Below are positions 7,330 to 15,516 of a stretch of 15,748 nt of DNA, in pieces. The notes beneath the pieces were generated by a model. That model was not told the DNA's origin, searched no databases, and saw only the letters and a list, made by a program, of their open reading frames with translations. The stretch lies in the NCBI GenBank assembly GCA_035294465.1, contig DATGKW010000022.1, positions 1-15,748 on the forward strand. The letters are read 5' to 3'. The first letter of the stretch is position 1. Every line of letters starts with the position of its first letter. A program made the translations under genes and the position numbers. The stretch is from Paraktedonobacter sp035294465. GTDB lineage: Bacteria > Chloroflexota > Ktedonobacteria > Ktedonobacterales > Ktedonobacteraceae.

Positions 7330-8472
7330 CTACAGCAAAACTGGCTCGATTTCTGGCGCCAGTTCTGGCTGTTGATCCGCCAGCGCTCGCAGGAGACCAA
7401 AGCAGCCAGCAATCATCATGTCTCCGTGAGGAGTCGCCTCGTATGGTTTTAGCGAAGAATTGCGCAATAATCCGCGTCGGGGGCCGGTTACTGCCAGAAA
7501 AGGAACAGCTCCATCGCGGGTTGTCGATGAGTGGAGAATCAGTGCGCCGTGCCCGCTGGCATTGAAAACCTCATCATTAGTCAGGGTTCCACGGGCCAGC
7601 TTCACCAGCATCTCTTCCAGTTGCGAGCGCGTGATTTCGCCTGTGTGATGCTCAAAGGTTCCGATAATCCGCCCATCGCGCAGATGGAAAGCCAGGGTAT
7701 GAAAGTTACCGATGTTGCAGAGTAAACATTCGCGTTGCCCACGTACCAGAGGATCTTCCAGAGCGCCCAGGGCAGCCGCCGAGCCTGTGTCCATTAAAAG
7801 CAGGGGAACATCGGGTCGCGAGCCGCTGAGTTCGAGATAGCGAGCAGCACTGGTTGCGATGGCGCGCAGACGCGTGAGTTCTGGTGGCGTCCGCTCAGCC
7901 AGGTAAGCGAAAGCGCTGGGCACGGGATTGCGCTTCACCGTCCGCTCAATAAAGTCGAAACGGAAGCGCCGGTCGCTGATCCCTGGAGGCGCTGCGCCGT
8001 GATCGAAGGCGGCAATGGCCAGCGCATCAACCTGGGGATCGACATCGAAAGCTTGCAAGGCGGTGATAATCGCCTGAGCCGCGAAATCCTGCATCTCGAT
8101 ATGCACGAGTGTCCCATCTTGTTTCTTCCGCTCCGCTTCCTCTTCGCTAATTACCTCGAAGCCCATCTTCTCAACCTGAGTAAGGTCATCATCGAAGGTG
8201 CGCGCAGCCTCCTCGCTTACCACTACGCGATAGCCAGCCAGGGCATGGTCACGAGCCGCCCAGTGACAGGGGCCGCCGCCCATGGTTACACCGGTCAGAA
8301 GAATGGGCTGCCCCAGATTGGTTGCCCGCGTAATCCGCCCGGCCACAATGACTGTGGGTGAGGGCATAACCAGCTTAAAGTTGTTCTCAATAGTTCGTCC
8401 ATTCTCGAAGAGGAGTATATCCTGAGTGCCAGTACCAACATCGATGGCCAGGACGCGCACGGGTCTGGACAT
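7330..8472 (-). CDS. DUF1786 family protein (ASKHA-like fold)
   Basis: The 380-aa product matches DUF1786, a family sometimes labelled 'pyruvate formate-lyase activating enzyme related' although it has no radical-SAM CxxxCxxC motif, nor is one seen here. Features are AIDVGTGTQDILLF (9-22), a phosphate-loop-like start resembling sugar kinase/actin-fold proteins, GVTMGGGPCHW (61-71), AFDHGAAPPG (155-164), LLMDTGSAAALGAL (225-238) and NIGNFHTLAF (253-262) with HTGEIT (276-281). I chose ATG at 8472-8470 because GGAGG is 8 bases upstream. A GTG six bases earlier (8478) is too close to that site. The product ends 49 bases from the convergent two-HTH gene. The biochemical role of the family is not established to my knowledge; nucleotide or phosphate binding is inferred from the glycine-rich motifs. 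Confidence 0.82.
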   Translation of the reverse strand: MSRPVRVLAIDVGTGTQDILLFENGRTIENNFKLVMPSPTVIVAGRITRATNLGQPILLTGVTMGGGPCHWAARDHALAGYRVVVSEEAARTFDDDLTQVEKMGFEVISEEEAERKKQDGTLVHIEMQDFAAQAIITALQAFDVDPQVDALAIAAFDHGAAPPGISDRRFRFDFIERTVKRNPVPSAFAYLAERTPPELTRLRAIATSAARYLELSGSRPDVPLLLMDTGSAAALGALEDPLVRGQRECLLCNIGNFHTLAFHLRDGRIIGTFEHHTGEITRSQLEEMLVKLARGTLTNDEVFNASGHGALILHSSTTRDGAVPFLAVTGPRRGLLRNSSLKPYEATPHGDMMIAGCFGLLRALADQQPELAPEIEPVLL

Positions 8473-8485
8473 AGTCACTGCCTCC

Positions 8486-8514
8486 TTCTCAATACCTTAG
8501 CAGTAGAGTATAAT
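8486..8514 (+). promoter_or_regulatory. Promoter of the GH15 gene, overlapping a reverse -10
   Basis: TTCTCA (8486-8491) and TATAAT (8509-8514) are 17 bases apart. The same segment read on the minus strand gives TATACT (8512-8507), a -10 for the DUF1786 gene without a good -35. The two divergent promoters would compete for the same bases. Start for GH15 is expected near 8521. Confidence 0.5.
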
Positions 8515-8572
8515 CTGTGTCTGCCAAATCAATCGTATCACAAGTTACTATCAGTAAACGTGGGAGGAAGAT

Positions 8573-10450
8573 ATGAACACCCGGGAAAACGTAGAGATGC
8601 TGCAACCTTCTGAGGATTATCAGCCAATTGAAGATTACGCGGTCATTGGCGACCTGCATACCGTAGCACTGGTTGGCAGGAACGGCTCAATTGACTGGTG
8701 CTGCATCCCTCGGTTCGATTCGCCAAGCGTCTTCGGCTCGCTGCTCGATGTCAATAAAGGCGGCTTCTTCCGTATCTCTCCTCTCCTCGACCAGGGAGTG
8801 AAGTGCGGAAGAAAACAGCTCTATTTGCCGGAAACCAACATCCTGATAACGCGCTTCCTCACCGCAGACGGCGTGGGCGAAATCACCGATTTTATGCCGG
8901 TCAAGACCAGCCGGCTGGTTGACCATCAACATAACATCATTCGTTCGGTCTCGGTGGTTCGCGGCTCGCTCTCTTTCGAAATAGTTTGCCGCCCGGCCTT
9001 TAATTTCGCGCGCGATCCTCACCAGCTTCATCTCCACGAAAACGGGGCGATCTTTGAGAGCCAATCGCTCTGCCTGGGACTGTATGCTTCGGTGCCGATG
9101 CGGGACGACGGCCAGGGGGGAGCACGCGCTACCTTCACTCTGCGCGCAGGCGAGTCGGTCCAATTTTTGCTAGAGAGCGCGCGTCACAGCGACCTGGAGC
9201 CACACCTCATCAGCCCTGGCGAATATCGAGAGACGTTTCAAAGAACGCTCAATTACTGGCGGCGCTGGATCGCGCAATGCCAGTACACCGGTCGTTGGCG
9301 CGAGATGGTTCATCGCTCAGCCCTGGTTCTTAAACTGCTTACGTACTCTCCCACAGGGGCTATCGTCGCCGCTCCAACGACGAGCCTGCCAGAAACCATT
9401 GGCGGGCCCCGCAACTGGGATTATCGCTATACCTGGCTGCGCGACTCCGCTTTCACACTCTATAGTCTGCTGATCCTGGGCTTCACTCAGGAGGCAGAGG
9501 CATTTATGAACTGGCTGATCGCGCGCTGCCACGAACTAAAGGCGAATGGCTCGCTACAACCCATGTACACCATCGATGGCAAGCACGACCTGACAGAGGT
9601 TACTCTTGATCATCTGGAAGGCTACCAGCGGAGCGGGCCAGTGCGCATTGGCAATGGAGCCTACAAGCAGAACCAGCTGGACGTCTATGGGGAATTAATG
9701 GACGCAGTTTATATTTATAACCGCTATGACGCCATTTCCTATGATCTTTGGAAAAATTTGGTTCGCTTGCTGGAATGGCTAGAACGCAACTGGGACCAGC
9801 CCGACGAGGGTATCTGGGAGGTACGCGGAGGCCCCAAGCATTTCGTTCACTCTCGCCTGATGTGCTGGGTCGCCTTCGACCGCGCCCTGCGCCTGGCGCG
9901 GCAGCGCGGGTTGCCTGCCCCGGTGCTCCGCTGGACAGAGAGCAGCGCGCAAATTTACGATCAGATTATGCAGCAGGGCTGGCACGAGAAGAAAAGAAGC
10001 TTTACCCAGTACTACGGCAGCGATGCTGTGGATGCCAGTGCGCTGCTCATGGTGCTCACCAAGTTCGCTGGCGCAACCGATCCACGCATCTTATCCACGC
10101 TCAACCGCATTCAAAAAGAACTCACCAGCGATTCACTCGTTCATCGCTACAATCCCACCGAGGCAGCTGATGACGGGCTGGGGACGCAGGAAGGAACTTT
10201 CAGCCCTTGTAGCTTCTGGATGGCCGAGGCCCTGGCGCGCGCCGGACGTGTCGATGAGGGTCGCCTGATGCTGGAAAAGATGCTGACCTATAGTAACCAC
10301 GTCGGCCTCTTTGCTGAAGAGGTTGGACTCACCGGCGAGGCGCTGGGGAACTTCCCGCAGGCTTTCACTCACCTCTCGTTGATTACCGCCTGCTATAATA
10401 TTGATCAGGCCCTGAACAAAGCATCAGGTACCTCCAGCTTATTACGCTAA
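8573..10450 (+). CDS. GH15 glucoamylase/trehalase-type glycoside hydrolase
   Basis: The 625-aa protein is full length for bacterial GH15 enzymes. Its start, YQPIEDYAVIGDLHTVALV (16-34) with GSIDWCCIPRFDSPSVFG (38-55), is the signature of the trehalase/glucoamylase N-terminal beta-domain, which runs to about residue 210. The (alpha/alpha)6 catalytic domain carries RNWDYRYTWLRDSAFTLY (280-297), QLDVYGELMDA (368-378), DEGIWEVRGG (411-420) with the likely general acid E416, and GLFAEEVGLTGEALGNFPQ (578-596), where E582 or E583 is the likely base. No signal peptide is seen, so it should act in the cytoplasm on trehalose or maltooligosaccharides; sequence alone does not decide which. GGAGG lies 5 bases before the ATG. 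It is transcribed away from the DUF1786 gene. Confidence 0.93.
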   Translation: MNTRENVEMLQPSEDYQPIEDYAVIGDLHTVALVGRNGSIDWCCIPRFDSPSVFGSLLDVNKGGFFRISPLLDQGVKCGRKQLYLPETNILITRFLTADGVGEITDFMPVKTSRLVDHQHNIIRSVSVVRGSLSFEIVCRPAFNFARDPHQLHLHENGAIFESQSLCLGLYASVPMRDDGQGGARATFTLRAGESVQFLLESARHSDLEPHLISPGEYRETFQRTLNYWRRWIAQCQYTGRWREMVHRSALVLKLLTYSPTGAIVAAPTTSLPETIGGPRNWDYRYTWLRDSAFTLYSLLILGFTQEAEAFMNWLIARCHELKANGSLQPMYTIDGKHDLTEVTLDHLEGYQRSGPVRIGNGAYKQNQLDVYGELMDAVYIYNRYDAISYDLWKNLVRLLEWLERNWDQPDEGIWEVRGGPKHFVHSRLMCWVAFDRALRLARQRGLPAPVLRWTESSAQIYDQIMQQGWHEKKRSFTQYYGSDAVDASALLMVLTKFAGATDPRILSTLNRIQKELTSDSLVHRYNPTEAADDGLGTQEGTFSPCSFWMAEALARAGRVDEGRLMLEKMLTYSNHVGLFAEEVGLTGEALGNFPQAFTHLSLITACYNIDQALNKASGTSSLLR

Positions 10451-10491
10451 GTCGGGAAGACTTTTAAGGAAAACAGGAAGCTGCTTTCACC

Positions 10492-10521
10492 TTGCCACGA
10501 CTCTGCAACATAGCATAGAAT
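10492..10521 (+). promoter_or_regulatory. Promoter of the CoxD-CoxE-XdhC operon
   Basis: TTGCCA (10492-10497) and TAGAAT (10516-10521) each match consensus at five of six positions, with an 18-base spacer. Start near 10528 gives a leader of about 46 bases. It lies in the gap between the GH15 stop and the MoxR/CoxD-type gene. Confidence 0.55.
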
Positions 10522-10573
10522 AACGTATGCTTACAATTTTCAAGCGACCTGACTTTTTCCTTTGGAGGCACCG

Positions 10574-11476
10574 TTGAACCAGGAACAGTTAACCACCATT
10601 GAAGACGTACAGAAGGCAATGTTTGCTCAGAGATATATAGCCGATAGAAGCCTGGCCACGACTGTATTCCTGGCATTAAAGAGACGCAAGCCTCTGCTCC
10701 TTGAGGGAGAGCCAGGCGTTGGCAAAACAGAGATTGCGAAGGTCCTGGCAAACATGCTGGAGACGCGCTTGATCCGTTTGCAGTGCTACGAAGGCATCGA
10801 TATCAATACCGCCGTGTATGAATGGAACTACACCCGCCAGATGCTGCATATCCGTCTGATGGAGGCGCAGAGCAACACACGCGAGTCTGAACTGAAAGAG
10901 ATCTTTGGCCCAGATTTCTTGATTCAGCGCCCCCTTTTGCAGGCTATTGACGCGACCAATACTCAGGCCCCAGTGCTGCTGATTGATGAACTGGACCGGA
11001 GCGACGAGGAATTTGAGGCATATCTGCTGGAGCTGCTCTCCGACTTCCAGATCACCATCCCGGAGATCGGTACGATTAGCGCCAAAGAGCCGCCAATTGT
11101 GGTAATCACGTCTAACCGTACCCGTGAGATCCACGACGCACTACGCCGCCGCTGTCTTTATTACTGGATCGATTTTCCCTCCCTGGAGAAAGAATATTCG
11201 ATAGTCATGGCGCGTATGCCGGATACGCCGGAGAGACTGGCTAAACAGGTCTGTGCGTTTGTACAGGAATTGCGCGGAGCAGATCTCTTTAAGGCCCCCG
11301 GTGTGGCAGAGACGCTGGACTGGCTCGGTTCGCTGCTGGCTCTGAACCAACTGGAGCTGGTCGAAGGTTCGGTCCGCGAGACGCTGGGTGCTCTGCTCAA
11401 GTACCAGGACGATATCCTGAAGATTGGCGGGAGCGACATGGGCAAATTCCTGAAAAAGGCGCTGGAGGTCTCGTGA
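10574..11476 (+). CDS. coxD: MoxR/CoxD-type AAA+ ATPase
   Basis: The 300-aa protein has Walker A GEPGVGKT (45-52), Walker B LLIDELDR (135-142), sensor-1 TSN (179-181) and the arginine-rich DALRRRCLYYWIDFP (188-202), where MoxR-family ATPases carry the arginine finger. The length and the directly following VWA gene match CoxD, which in CO-oxidising bacteria helps insert the copper-sulfur part of the Mo-Cu site of CO dehydrogenase. I chose the TTG at 10574 because GGAGG at 10564-10568 lies 5 bases before it. An upstream TTG at 10562 would place that site inside the gene. The stop is one base before the next ATG, so translation is probably coupled. Other molybdenum hydroxylases could also be its client. 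Confidence 0.88.
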   Translation: MNQEQLTTIEDVQKAMFAQRYIADRSLATTVFLALKRRKPLLLEGEPGVGKTEIAKVLANMLETRLIRLQCYEGIDINTAVYEWNYTRQMLHIRLMEAQSNTRESELKEIFGPDFLIQRPLLQAIDATNTQAPVLLIDELDRSDEEFEAYLLELLSDFQITIPEIGTISAKEPPIVVITSNRTREIHDALRRRCLYYWIDFPSLEKEYSIVMARMPDTPERLAKQVCAFVQELRGADLFKAPGVAETLDWLGSLLALNQLELVEGSVRETLGALLKYQDDILKIGGSDMGKFLKKALEVS

Positions 11477-11477
11477 T

Positions 11478-12842
11478 ATGGCTACGCAGCCATCGGTCAA
11501 CGGTGATTACTCTGCTCAATCGGCTTCTACACTCCAGCCACACGAAATCGAGCGCGGCGAGCGCCTGCTCTACCGCCTGACAGAGTTCGGGCGCATCCTG
11601 TGGGAAGTAGGAATCGATGTGGGACCGGGCAAGATGCTGGACCTCGCCAAGACGCTGGATTATGTCGATATCACCAATAAAGAGGACTTCTATAACGCGC
11701 TGAAGTGTAGCCTGCTGGCTAAACACGAGCAAGAAACGCTCTTTGATCAGATGTTCCTCTACTACTGGTACATGCGTGATCGCCAGGACAAGCGAGCAGA
11801 AGCACCAGCTTCGAGAGCGGCTAAAAGGGACGAGAAACACCTGCGCCTGCCGCCTTCCGAGCTAAAACGCCTGGCAGAACATATGAATACGCCTGTTGAC
11901 CGCAAGGATCTCAGATCGGAGATGCACGAAACCGAGCGCCGGAAAGCCGCCGAGGAACAGGAAGCTGGGGAAAAAGGAGGCAACGAGACTGAACCCCAGG
12001 GCACAGCTTATAGCGCAATAGAGGCGCTGCGTAAGAAAGACTTCGAATCGTTTAGTTGGGACGAAGTGCAGGAGGCTAAAAAGCTGCTGGCAGAGATGCG
12101 CTGGCAATTGGGTATGCGCGAAACGCACCGCAAGGCTCCAGCACGACGCGGAACACTGCCCGATATGCGCAGGATCGTGCGGCGCAATCTGAAATACGGC
12201 GCAGAACTGCTGGAGCTGACCTGGCGCGAGACTCGCCAGAAGCCGCGCCCGTTGGTAATCATCTGCGACATTAGTGGCTCGATGAGCCTGTACTCGCGCC
12301 TGCTGCTACATTTTATTCATACTATCTCAAATGGCTTGCTTAACGTCGAAGCTTTTGTGTTTGGCACACGCCTGACGCGCATTACCCGCCAACTCAAGCG
12401 GCGCGATGTAGACGACGCTGTGCGCGATGTGTCGAAGTCTGTGCAGGACTGGTCCGGCGGCACGCGCATCGGCGACGCGCTGCACACCTTTAACCGATAC
12501 TGGGCACGGCGCGTCCTGGGACGAGGCGCGGTGGTCCTGATCATTAGCGATGGCTGGGATCGCGGCGAAGCGAGCACCCTGGAAGTAGAAATGGATCGCC
12601 TCCAACATAGCTGTCACCGCCTGATCTGGCTTAACCCCCTCCTCGGCTCGCCCGAATATCGCCCGCTGACCATCGGTATGAAAACAGCCCTGCCCTATAT
12701 CGACGATTTCTTGCCAGTTCACAACCTGGATAGCCTGATTGACCTGGGCAACTTCCTCAACACCATTGACGAAAGCCGCCCGGAGCGCAGTCCGGGTGCG
12801 CGCCGCAAAGCCGCCGCTGCCTGGAGCAAACCGAGAATATGA
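11478..12842 (+). CDS. coxE: CoxE-type VWA-domain protein
   Basis: The product is 454 aa, longer than typical CoxE proteins. The N-terminal half is helical and charged, with a low-complexity Glu/Lys/Arg linker (about 104-176). The C-terminal half is a von Willebrand A domain with a complete metal-ion-dependent adhesion site: DISGSMS (264-270, D264, S266, S268), GGTRIG (327-332, T329) and ISDGWDRG (356-363, D358). GGAGG of the preceding gene's last codons lies 9 bases before the ATG. MoxR-VWA pairs act together as a chaperone-like remodelling complex; in Cox clusters they mature CO dehydrogenase. The C-terminal tail (431-454) is basic and without recognisable motif. Confidence 0.9.
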   Translation: MATQPSVNGDYSAQSASTLQPHEIERGERLLYRLTEFGRILWEVGIDVGPGKMLDLAKTLDYVDITNKEDFYNALKCSLLAKHEQETLFDQMFLYYWYMRDRQDKRAEAPASRAAKRDEKHLRLPPSELKRLAEHMNTPVDRKDLRSEMHETERRKAAEEQEAGEKGGNETEPQGTAYSAIEALRKKDFESFSWDEVQEAKKLLAEMRWQLGMRETHRKAPARRGTLPDMRRIVRRNLKYGAELLELTWRETRQKPRPLVIICDISGSMSLYSRLLLHFIHTISNGLLNVEAFVFGTRLTRITRQLKRRDVDDAVRDVSKSVQDWSGGTRIGDALHTFNRYWARRVLGRGAVVLIISDGWDRGEASTLEVEMDRLQHSCHRLIWLNPLLGSPEYRPLTIGMKTALPYIDDFLPVHNLDSLIDLGNFLNTIDESRPERSPGARRKAAAAWSKPRI

Positions 12843-12869
12843 TTCACTATGCGAAAGGATGTTCTATTT

Positions 12870-13187
12870 ATGCGTGATATTCTTTCCGATATTGAGCGCT
12901 GGCGCTCTCACGGCGACCGTATTGCTGTAGCCACAGTCATCAGCATGCAAGGCTCGGCTCCACGCCAGCCTGGCGCGAAACTGGCCGTCAACCAGCGCGG
13001 CGAGCTGACCGGCTCGGTAAGCGGCGGTTGCGTCGAACCCGCGGTGATCACCTCGGCTATGGAAGTGATCAAGACTGGCCAGCCGCAAATGCTGGAATTT
13101 GGTATCTCCACCGAGGAGAACATTGAACAGATCGGCCTGGCCTGCGGCGGTACTATCCGCGTGTTCGTCGAGCGCCTGGACTGGTGA
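12870..13187 (+). CDS. Small XdhC/CoxI N-domain protein
   Basis: The 105-aa protein consists of just the XdhC_CoxI N-terminal domain: ATVISMQGSAPRQPGAKLAV (21-40), GSVSGGCVEPAV (48-59) with C54, and ACGGTIRVFVE (91-101) with C92. XdhC proteins bind molybdenum cofactor and help deliver it, sulfurated, to molybdenum hydroxylases. The usual single-chain proteins are near 300 aa and continue into a Rossmann domain, absent here. I prefer ATG at 12870, with AAAGGA 10 bases upstream. The in-frame ATG at 12849 has no ribosome-binding site and would add seven residues. It lies 27 bases after the CoxE-type gene and 46 before the partner XdhC-like gene. Confidence 0.85.
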   Translation: MRDILSDIERWRSHGDRIAVATVISMQGSAPRQPGAKLAVNQRGELTGSVSGGCVEPAVITSAMEVIKTGQPQMLEFGISTEENIEQIGLACGGTIRVFVERLDW

Positions 13188-13233
13188 TAAAGAAATTTCC
13201 CCCGGACAAGGCAAAGAGAAGGAAGGATGAGCG

Positions 13234-13992
13234 ATGGGCGAATTGTATGAAGAACTCAGGAATCGGTTGATCCAGGAAAAAGGAGTGGCCACAGCTACTG
13301 TTGTGACAGGTCAGGAGCATGTGGGAGCAAAATTGCTCATCTTGCCAGACAAGAGCACACGAGGCACTCTGGGGAGCGCTGCGCTGGAAAAGCTGATTAT
13401 CGACGATGCTGAGCGAGCTATCTGGAATGGTTCGGCGCAGACCCGCACGTACATGGTAGAGAGCGCTGAGGGCAGGCAAATTTACGAGGTTTTTATCGAA
13501 GGCTTTCCACCACCGCCCCGGCTGATCATTGTCGGCGCTGGCCATATCGCGATTCCCCTGACTACCTTTGCCAAAACCCTCAATTACCGTGTGGTGGTGG
13601 TAGATGCACGTGCGGCCTTCGCGACTCGCGAGCGCTTTCCTCACGCTGATGAGCTTATTGTCGAGTGGCCAGATACCTACCTGGAGAAAGCGGACCTCAA
13701 TCCCTCGACCGCCGTTGCCGTGCTGACTCACGACCCAAAATTTGATGAGCCATCGCTCAAGGTTATCTTAAATCATGAGGTTGGCTATGTCGGCGCGATT
13801 GGCAGCCATAAGACAGGAGAGGAGCGCAACGAGCGTTTGCTCAGACAGGGCTTGAGCAAAGAGCAAATTCAACGCATCCACGGGCCGATTGGCCTTAATC
13901 TGGGAGGCAAAACGCCGGAAGAGATAGCGCTGGGTATCATGGCCGAGATCGTGGCTACACGCTATGGTCGAGATTTCTCACATACAGATTAG
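13234..13992 (+). CDS. XdhC-family protein with Rossmann domain, Cys motifs lost
   Basis: The 252-aa protein has the C-terminal XdhC Rossmann domain: RLIIVGAGHIAIPL (96-109), VVVVDARAAFATRERFP (120-136), THDPKFDEP (165-173), YVGAIGSHKT (185-194) and GPIGLNLGGKTPEEIALG (217-234). Residues 17-90 still follow the N-terminal XdhC_CoxI pattern (GAKLLILPDKSTRGTLGSAALE), but the Cys-containing GGC motif is replaced by GSAALE and the CGG motif is absent. AAGGA lies 6 bases before the ATG. It most probably works with the preceding 105-aa protein, which has those cysteines, in handling molybdenum cofactor for a CO-dehydrogenase or xanthine-dehydrogenase-type enzyme encoded elsewhere. In O. carboxidovorans the gene in this position is coxF. 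Confidence 0.87.
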   Translation: MGELYEELRNRLIQEKGVATATVVTGQEHVGAKLLILPDKSTRGTLGSAALEKLIIDDAERAIWNGSAQTRTYMVESAEGRQIYEVFIEGFPPPPRLIIVGAGHIAIPLTTFAKTLNYRVVVVDARAAFATRERFPHADELIVEWPDTYLEKADLNPSTAVAVLTHDPKFDEPSLKVILNHEVGYVGAIGSHKTGEERNERLLRQGLSKEQIQRIHGPIGLNLGGKTPEEIALGIMAEIVATRYGRDFSHTD

Positions 13993-14112
13993 CCAACTGA
14001 TATGCAACCAGACGAGCCTCCTCTACGTTTATGATAGTACTGTATCCGTAAAATAGCAGGAAAAATGGGCCAGTTTGTCTGGTATTTCACAGCACGATGA
14101 ATACAGATGGAT

Positions 14113-14118
14113 TATAAT
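14113..14118 (+). promoter_or_regulatory. Possible -10 element for the LCP gene
   Basis: A consensus TATAAT lies 68 bases before the ATG at 14186, but no -35 is found at normal spacing and there is no clear extended -10. The remaining part of the 193-base gap (13993-14185) shows no other element. Confidence 0.3.
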
Positions 14119-14185
14119 GAGTCAACATAGCAAAGCGAAAATACGTTTTTATGCACTCCTGTCTGACCTCTAAAGGTTTTTTAAA

Positions 14186-15448
14186 ATGAATAGACGTTAC
14201 TCTCGATCAGATGATCCGACTATGCCCGCACAACAGGCGTATTATAGCTCATGGCAAAATGCCGGGGAGCGCGAACAAGCCAGATCGCCCCAGGCGCGCA
14301 AGCCATATCAGTTTCCAGAACCACCAGCCCAGCAGCCACTCCATCTGCCGGGCCAATCAGACTATCCCCAGAGGCCAGCCTATCCAGCCCAGCAGCCTGC
14401 GTGGGGTCCCGGCGGCGGAAAACCTCGCCGGCCGCGCAAGAAACATGGCTGCGCAATTGGCTGCCTGAGTAGCCTGGTCATTGGCGTCATTCTGTTCATT
14501 TTCCTCTTTATCACTGCACAGAAGGTACTGGCCTTCGGCAGCGCCATCTCCACCCAGAGTCCGCTGAGCACACAGACTGGCTATATGAATGGTAGCGGGC
14601 GCGTGAACTTCTTAATTATGGGCTACGGTGGTTCCGGGCACGACGGAGCCTACCTGACCGACTCGATGGTCGTGATCAGCCTGCTGCCACAGAGCCACCA
14701 TACAACCCTGATCTCGGTCCCCCGCGATTTGTGGGTGCAGAATCCAGCCAATTCGGGCAACTATACAAAGCTCAATGCTGTTTACCCGGTGGCAGCCGGT
14801 GATAACAATACCGATCCGGTTGCCGGAGGCAACGCCACAGCCCAGAAGATCTCGTTGATCACCGGTCTACAAATTAACTACTGGATGACGATCAATTTCT
14901 CCGGCTTCAAGGACTTTATCAATGCCATCGGAGGCATTGATGTGAACGTGCCCGACTCGTTTAACGCCTGCTATCCCAAAAATGATGACGCCTCGGTCGA
15001 TCCCAGCTGGATCAAGGTCCAGTTCAATAAGGGACTGCAACACATGGATGGAGCAACGGCTATCGAATATGCCCGCGCTCGCGAGCCATTGGAGGTCTGT
15101 GGAATGGGCACATCTGAAAATGAGGCCGAACTCACCGATTTCGCGCGCTCCCAGCGCCAGCAGCTGATCATGCAAGCTGCGCTGGTTAAAATGAAGCAGT
15201 GGCAAACCTGGCCACATCTGTACAGCGCTCTGGATCAACTGCAAAAAACTCTGTACTCGAACCTCTCGCTGGCAGACCTGGGAGCGTTCGCCCTGAAGAT
15301 GGACCTGAAGGACGCGCATCGGGTGGGCCTGAGTACCAGCAATGTGTTGGAGAACGCAGTTTCAAGCGATGGACAGGACATTCTCCTCCCTATCAATGAT
15401 AACTGGTCGATAATCCCGCCTTATATCCAGAAACAGCTTTACGACTAA
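14186..15448 (+). CDS. LytR-CpsA-Psr (LCP) family membrane protein
   Basis: The 420-aa protein has a cytoplasmic Pro/Gln-rich N-terminus (about 40-78), a basic cluster KPRRPRKKHG (79-88), one membrane helix (about 93-113) and an extracytoplasmic LCP domain. Hallmarks are NFLIMGYGG (141-149), TDSMVVISL (158-166), ISVPRDLWV (176-184), FKDFINAIGGIDVNVP (241-256), GATAIEYARARE (289-300) and FARSQRQQLIMQA (319-331), which include the conserved Arg and Asp residues that hold polyprenyl phosphate. LCP enzymes attach polymers such as teichoic acids or capsular glycans from lipid carriers to the cell wall, and the acceptor here is not known. AAAGG lies 10 bases before the ATG. No other cell-wall gene is nearby. 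Confidence 0.92.
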   Translation: MNRRYSRSDDPTMPAQQAYYSSWQNAGEREQARSPQARKPYQFPEPPAQQPLHLPGQSDYPQRPAYPAQQPAWGPGGGKPRRPRKKHGCAIGCLSSLVIGVILFIFLFITAQKVLAFGSAISTQSPLSTQTGYMNGSGRVNFLIMGYGGSGHDGAYLTDSMVVISLLPQSHHTTLISVPRDLWVQNPANSGNYTKLNAVYPVAAGDNNTDPVAGGNATAQKISLITGLQINYWMTINFSGFKDFINAIGGIDVNVPDSFNACYPKNDDASVDPSWIKVQFNKGLQHMDGATAIEYARAREPLEVCGMGTSENEAELTDFARSQRQQLIMQAALVKMKQWQTWPHLYSALDQLQKTLYSNLSLADLGAFALKMDLKDAHRVGLSTSNVLENAVSSDGQDILLPINDNWSIIPPYIQKQLYD

Positions 15449-15457
15449 AACAAACCT

Positions 15458-15482
15458 GGGAGGCCAGATGATCTGGCCTCCC
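15458..15482. terminator. 12-bp inverted repeat between convergent genes
   Basis: GGGAGGCCAGAT and its exact reverse complement flank one base. On the minus strand the stem is followed by AGGTTTGTTTT, and on the plus strand by ATTACTC, so the T-run is poor. The position, 10 bases after the LCP stop and 35 bases beyond the stop of the convergent right-edge gene, fits a shared bidirectional terminator. Confidence 0.65.
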
Positions 15483-15516
15483 ATTACTCAGGCACAAAAA
15501 TCGGCTGCACCTCTAC

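Noticed and set aside
8473..8478. GTG start six bases upstream for the DUF1786 protein
   Set aside because: Only about two bases separate it from GGAGG; the ATG at 8472 has proper spacing.
9748..10170. 140-codon plus-strand frame inside the GH15 gene
   Set aside because: It is a shadow frame produced by GC-rich codons of the glycoside hydrolase.
10449..10463. AAGTC/GACTT hairpin right after the GH15 stop as a terminator
   Set aside because: The stem is only 5 bp and the T-run is four bases; too weak to call.
10562..10573. Upstream TTG start for the CoxD-type ATPase
   Set aside because: It would put the only Shine-Dalgarno sequence inside the coding region; TTG at 10574 lies at correct distance from it.
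12849..12869. Upstream ATG start for the small XdhC protein
   Set aside because: No ribosome-binding site precedes it, and the extra seven residues are not part of the family domain.
14066..14085. CCAG/CTGG hairpin after the XdhC operon as a terminator
   Set aside because: Four-bp stem without a T-run; not convincing.
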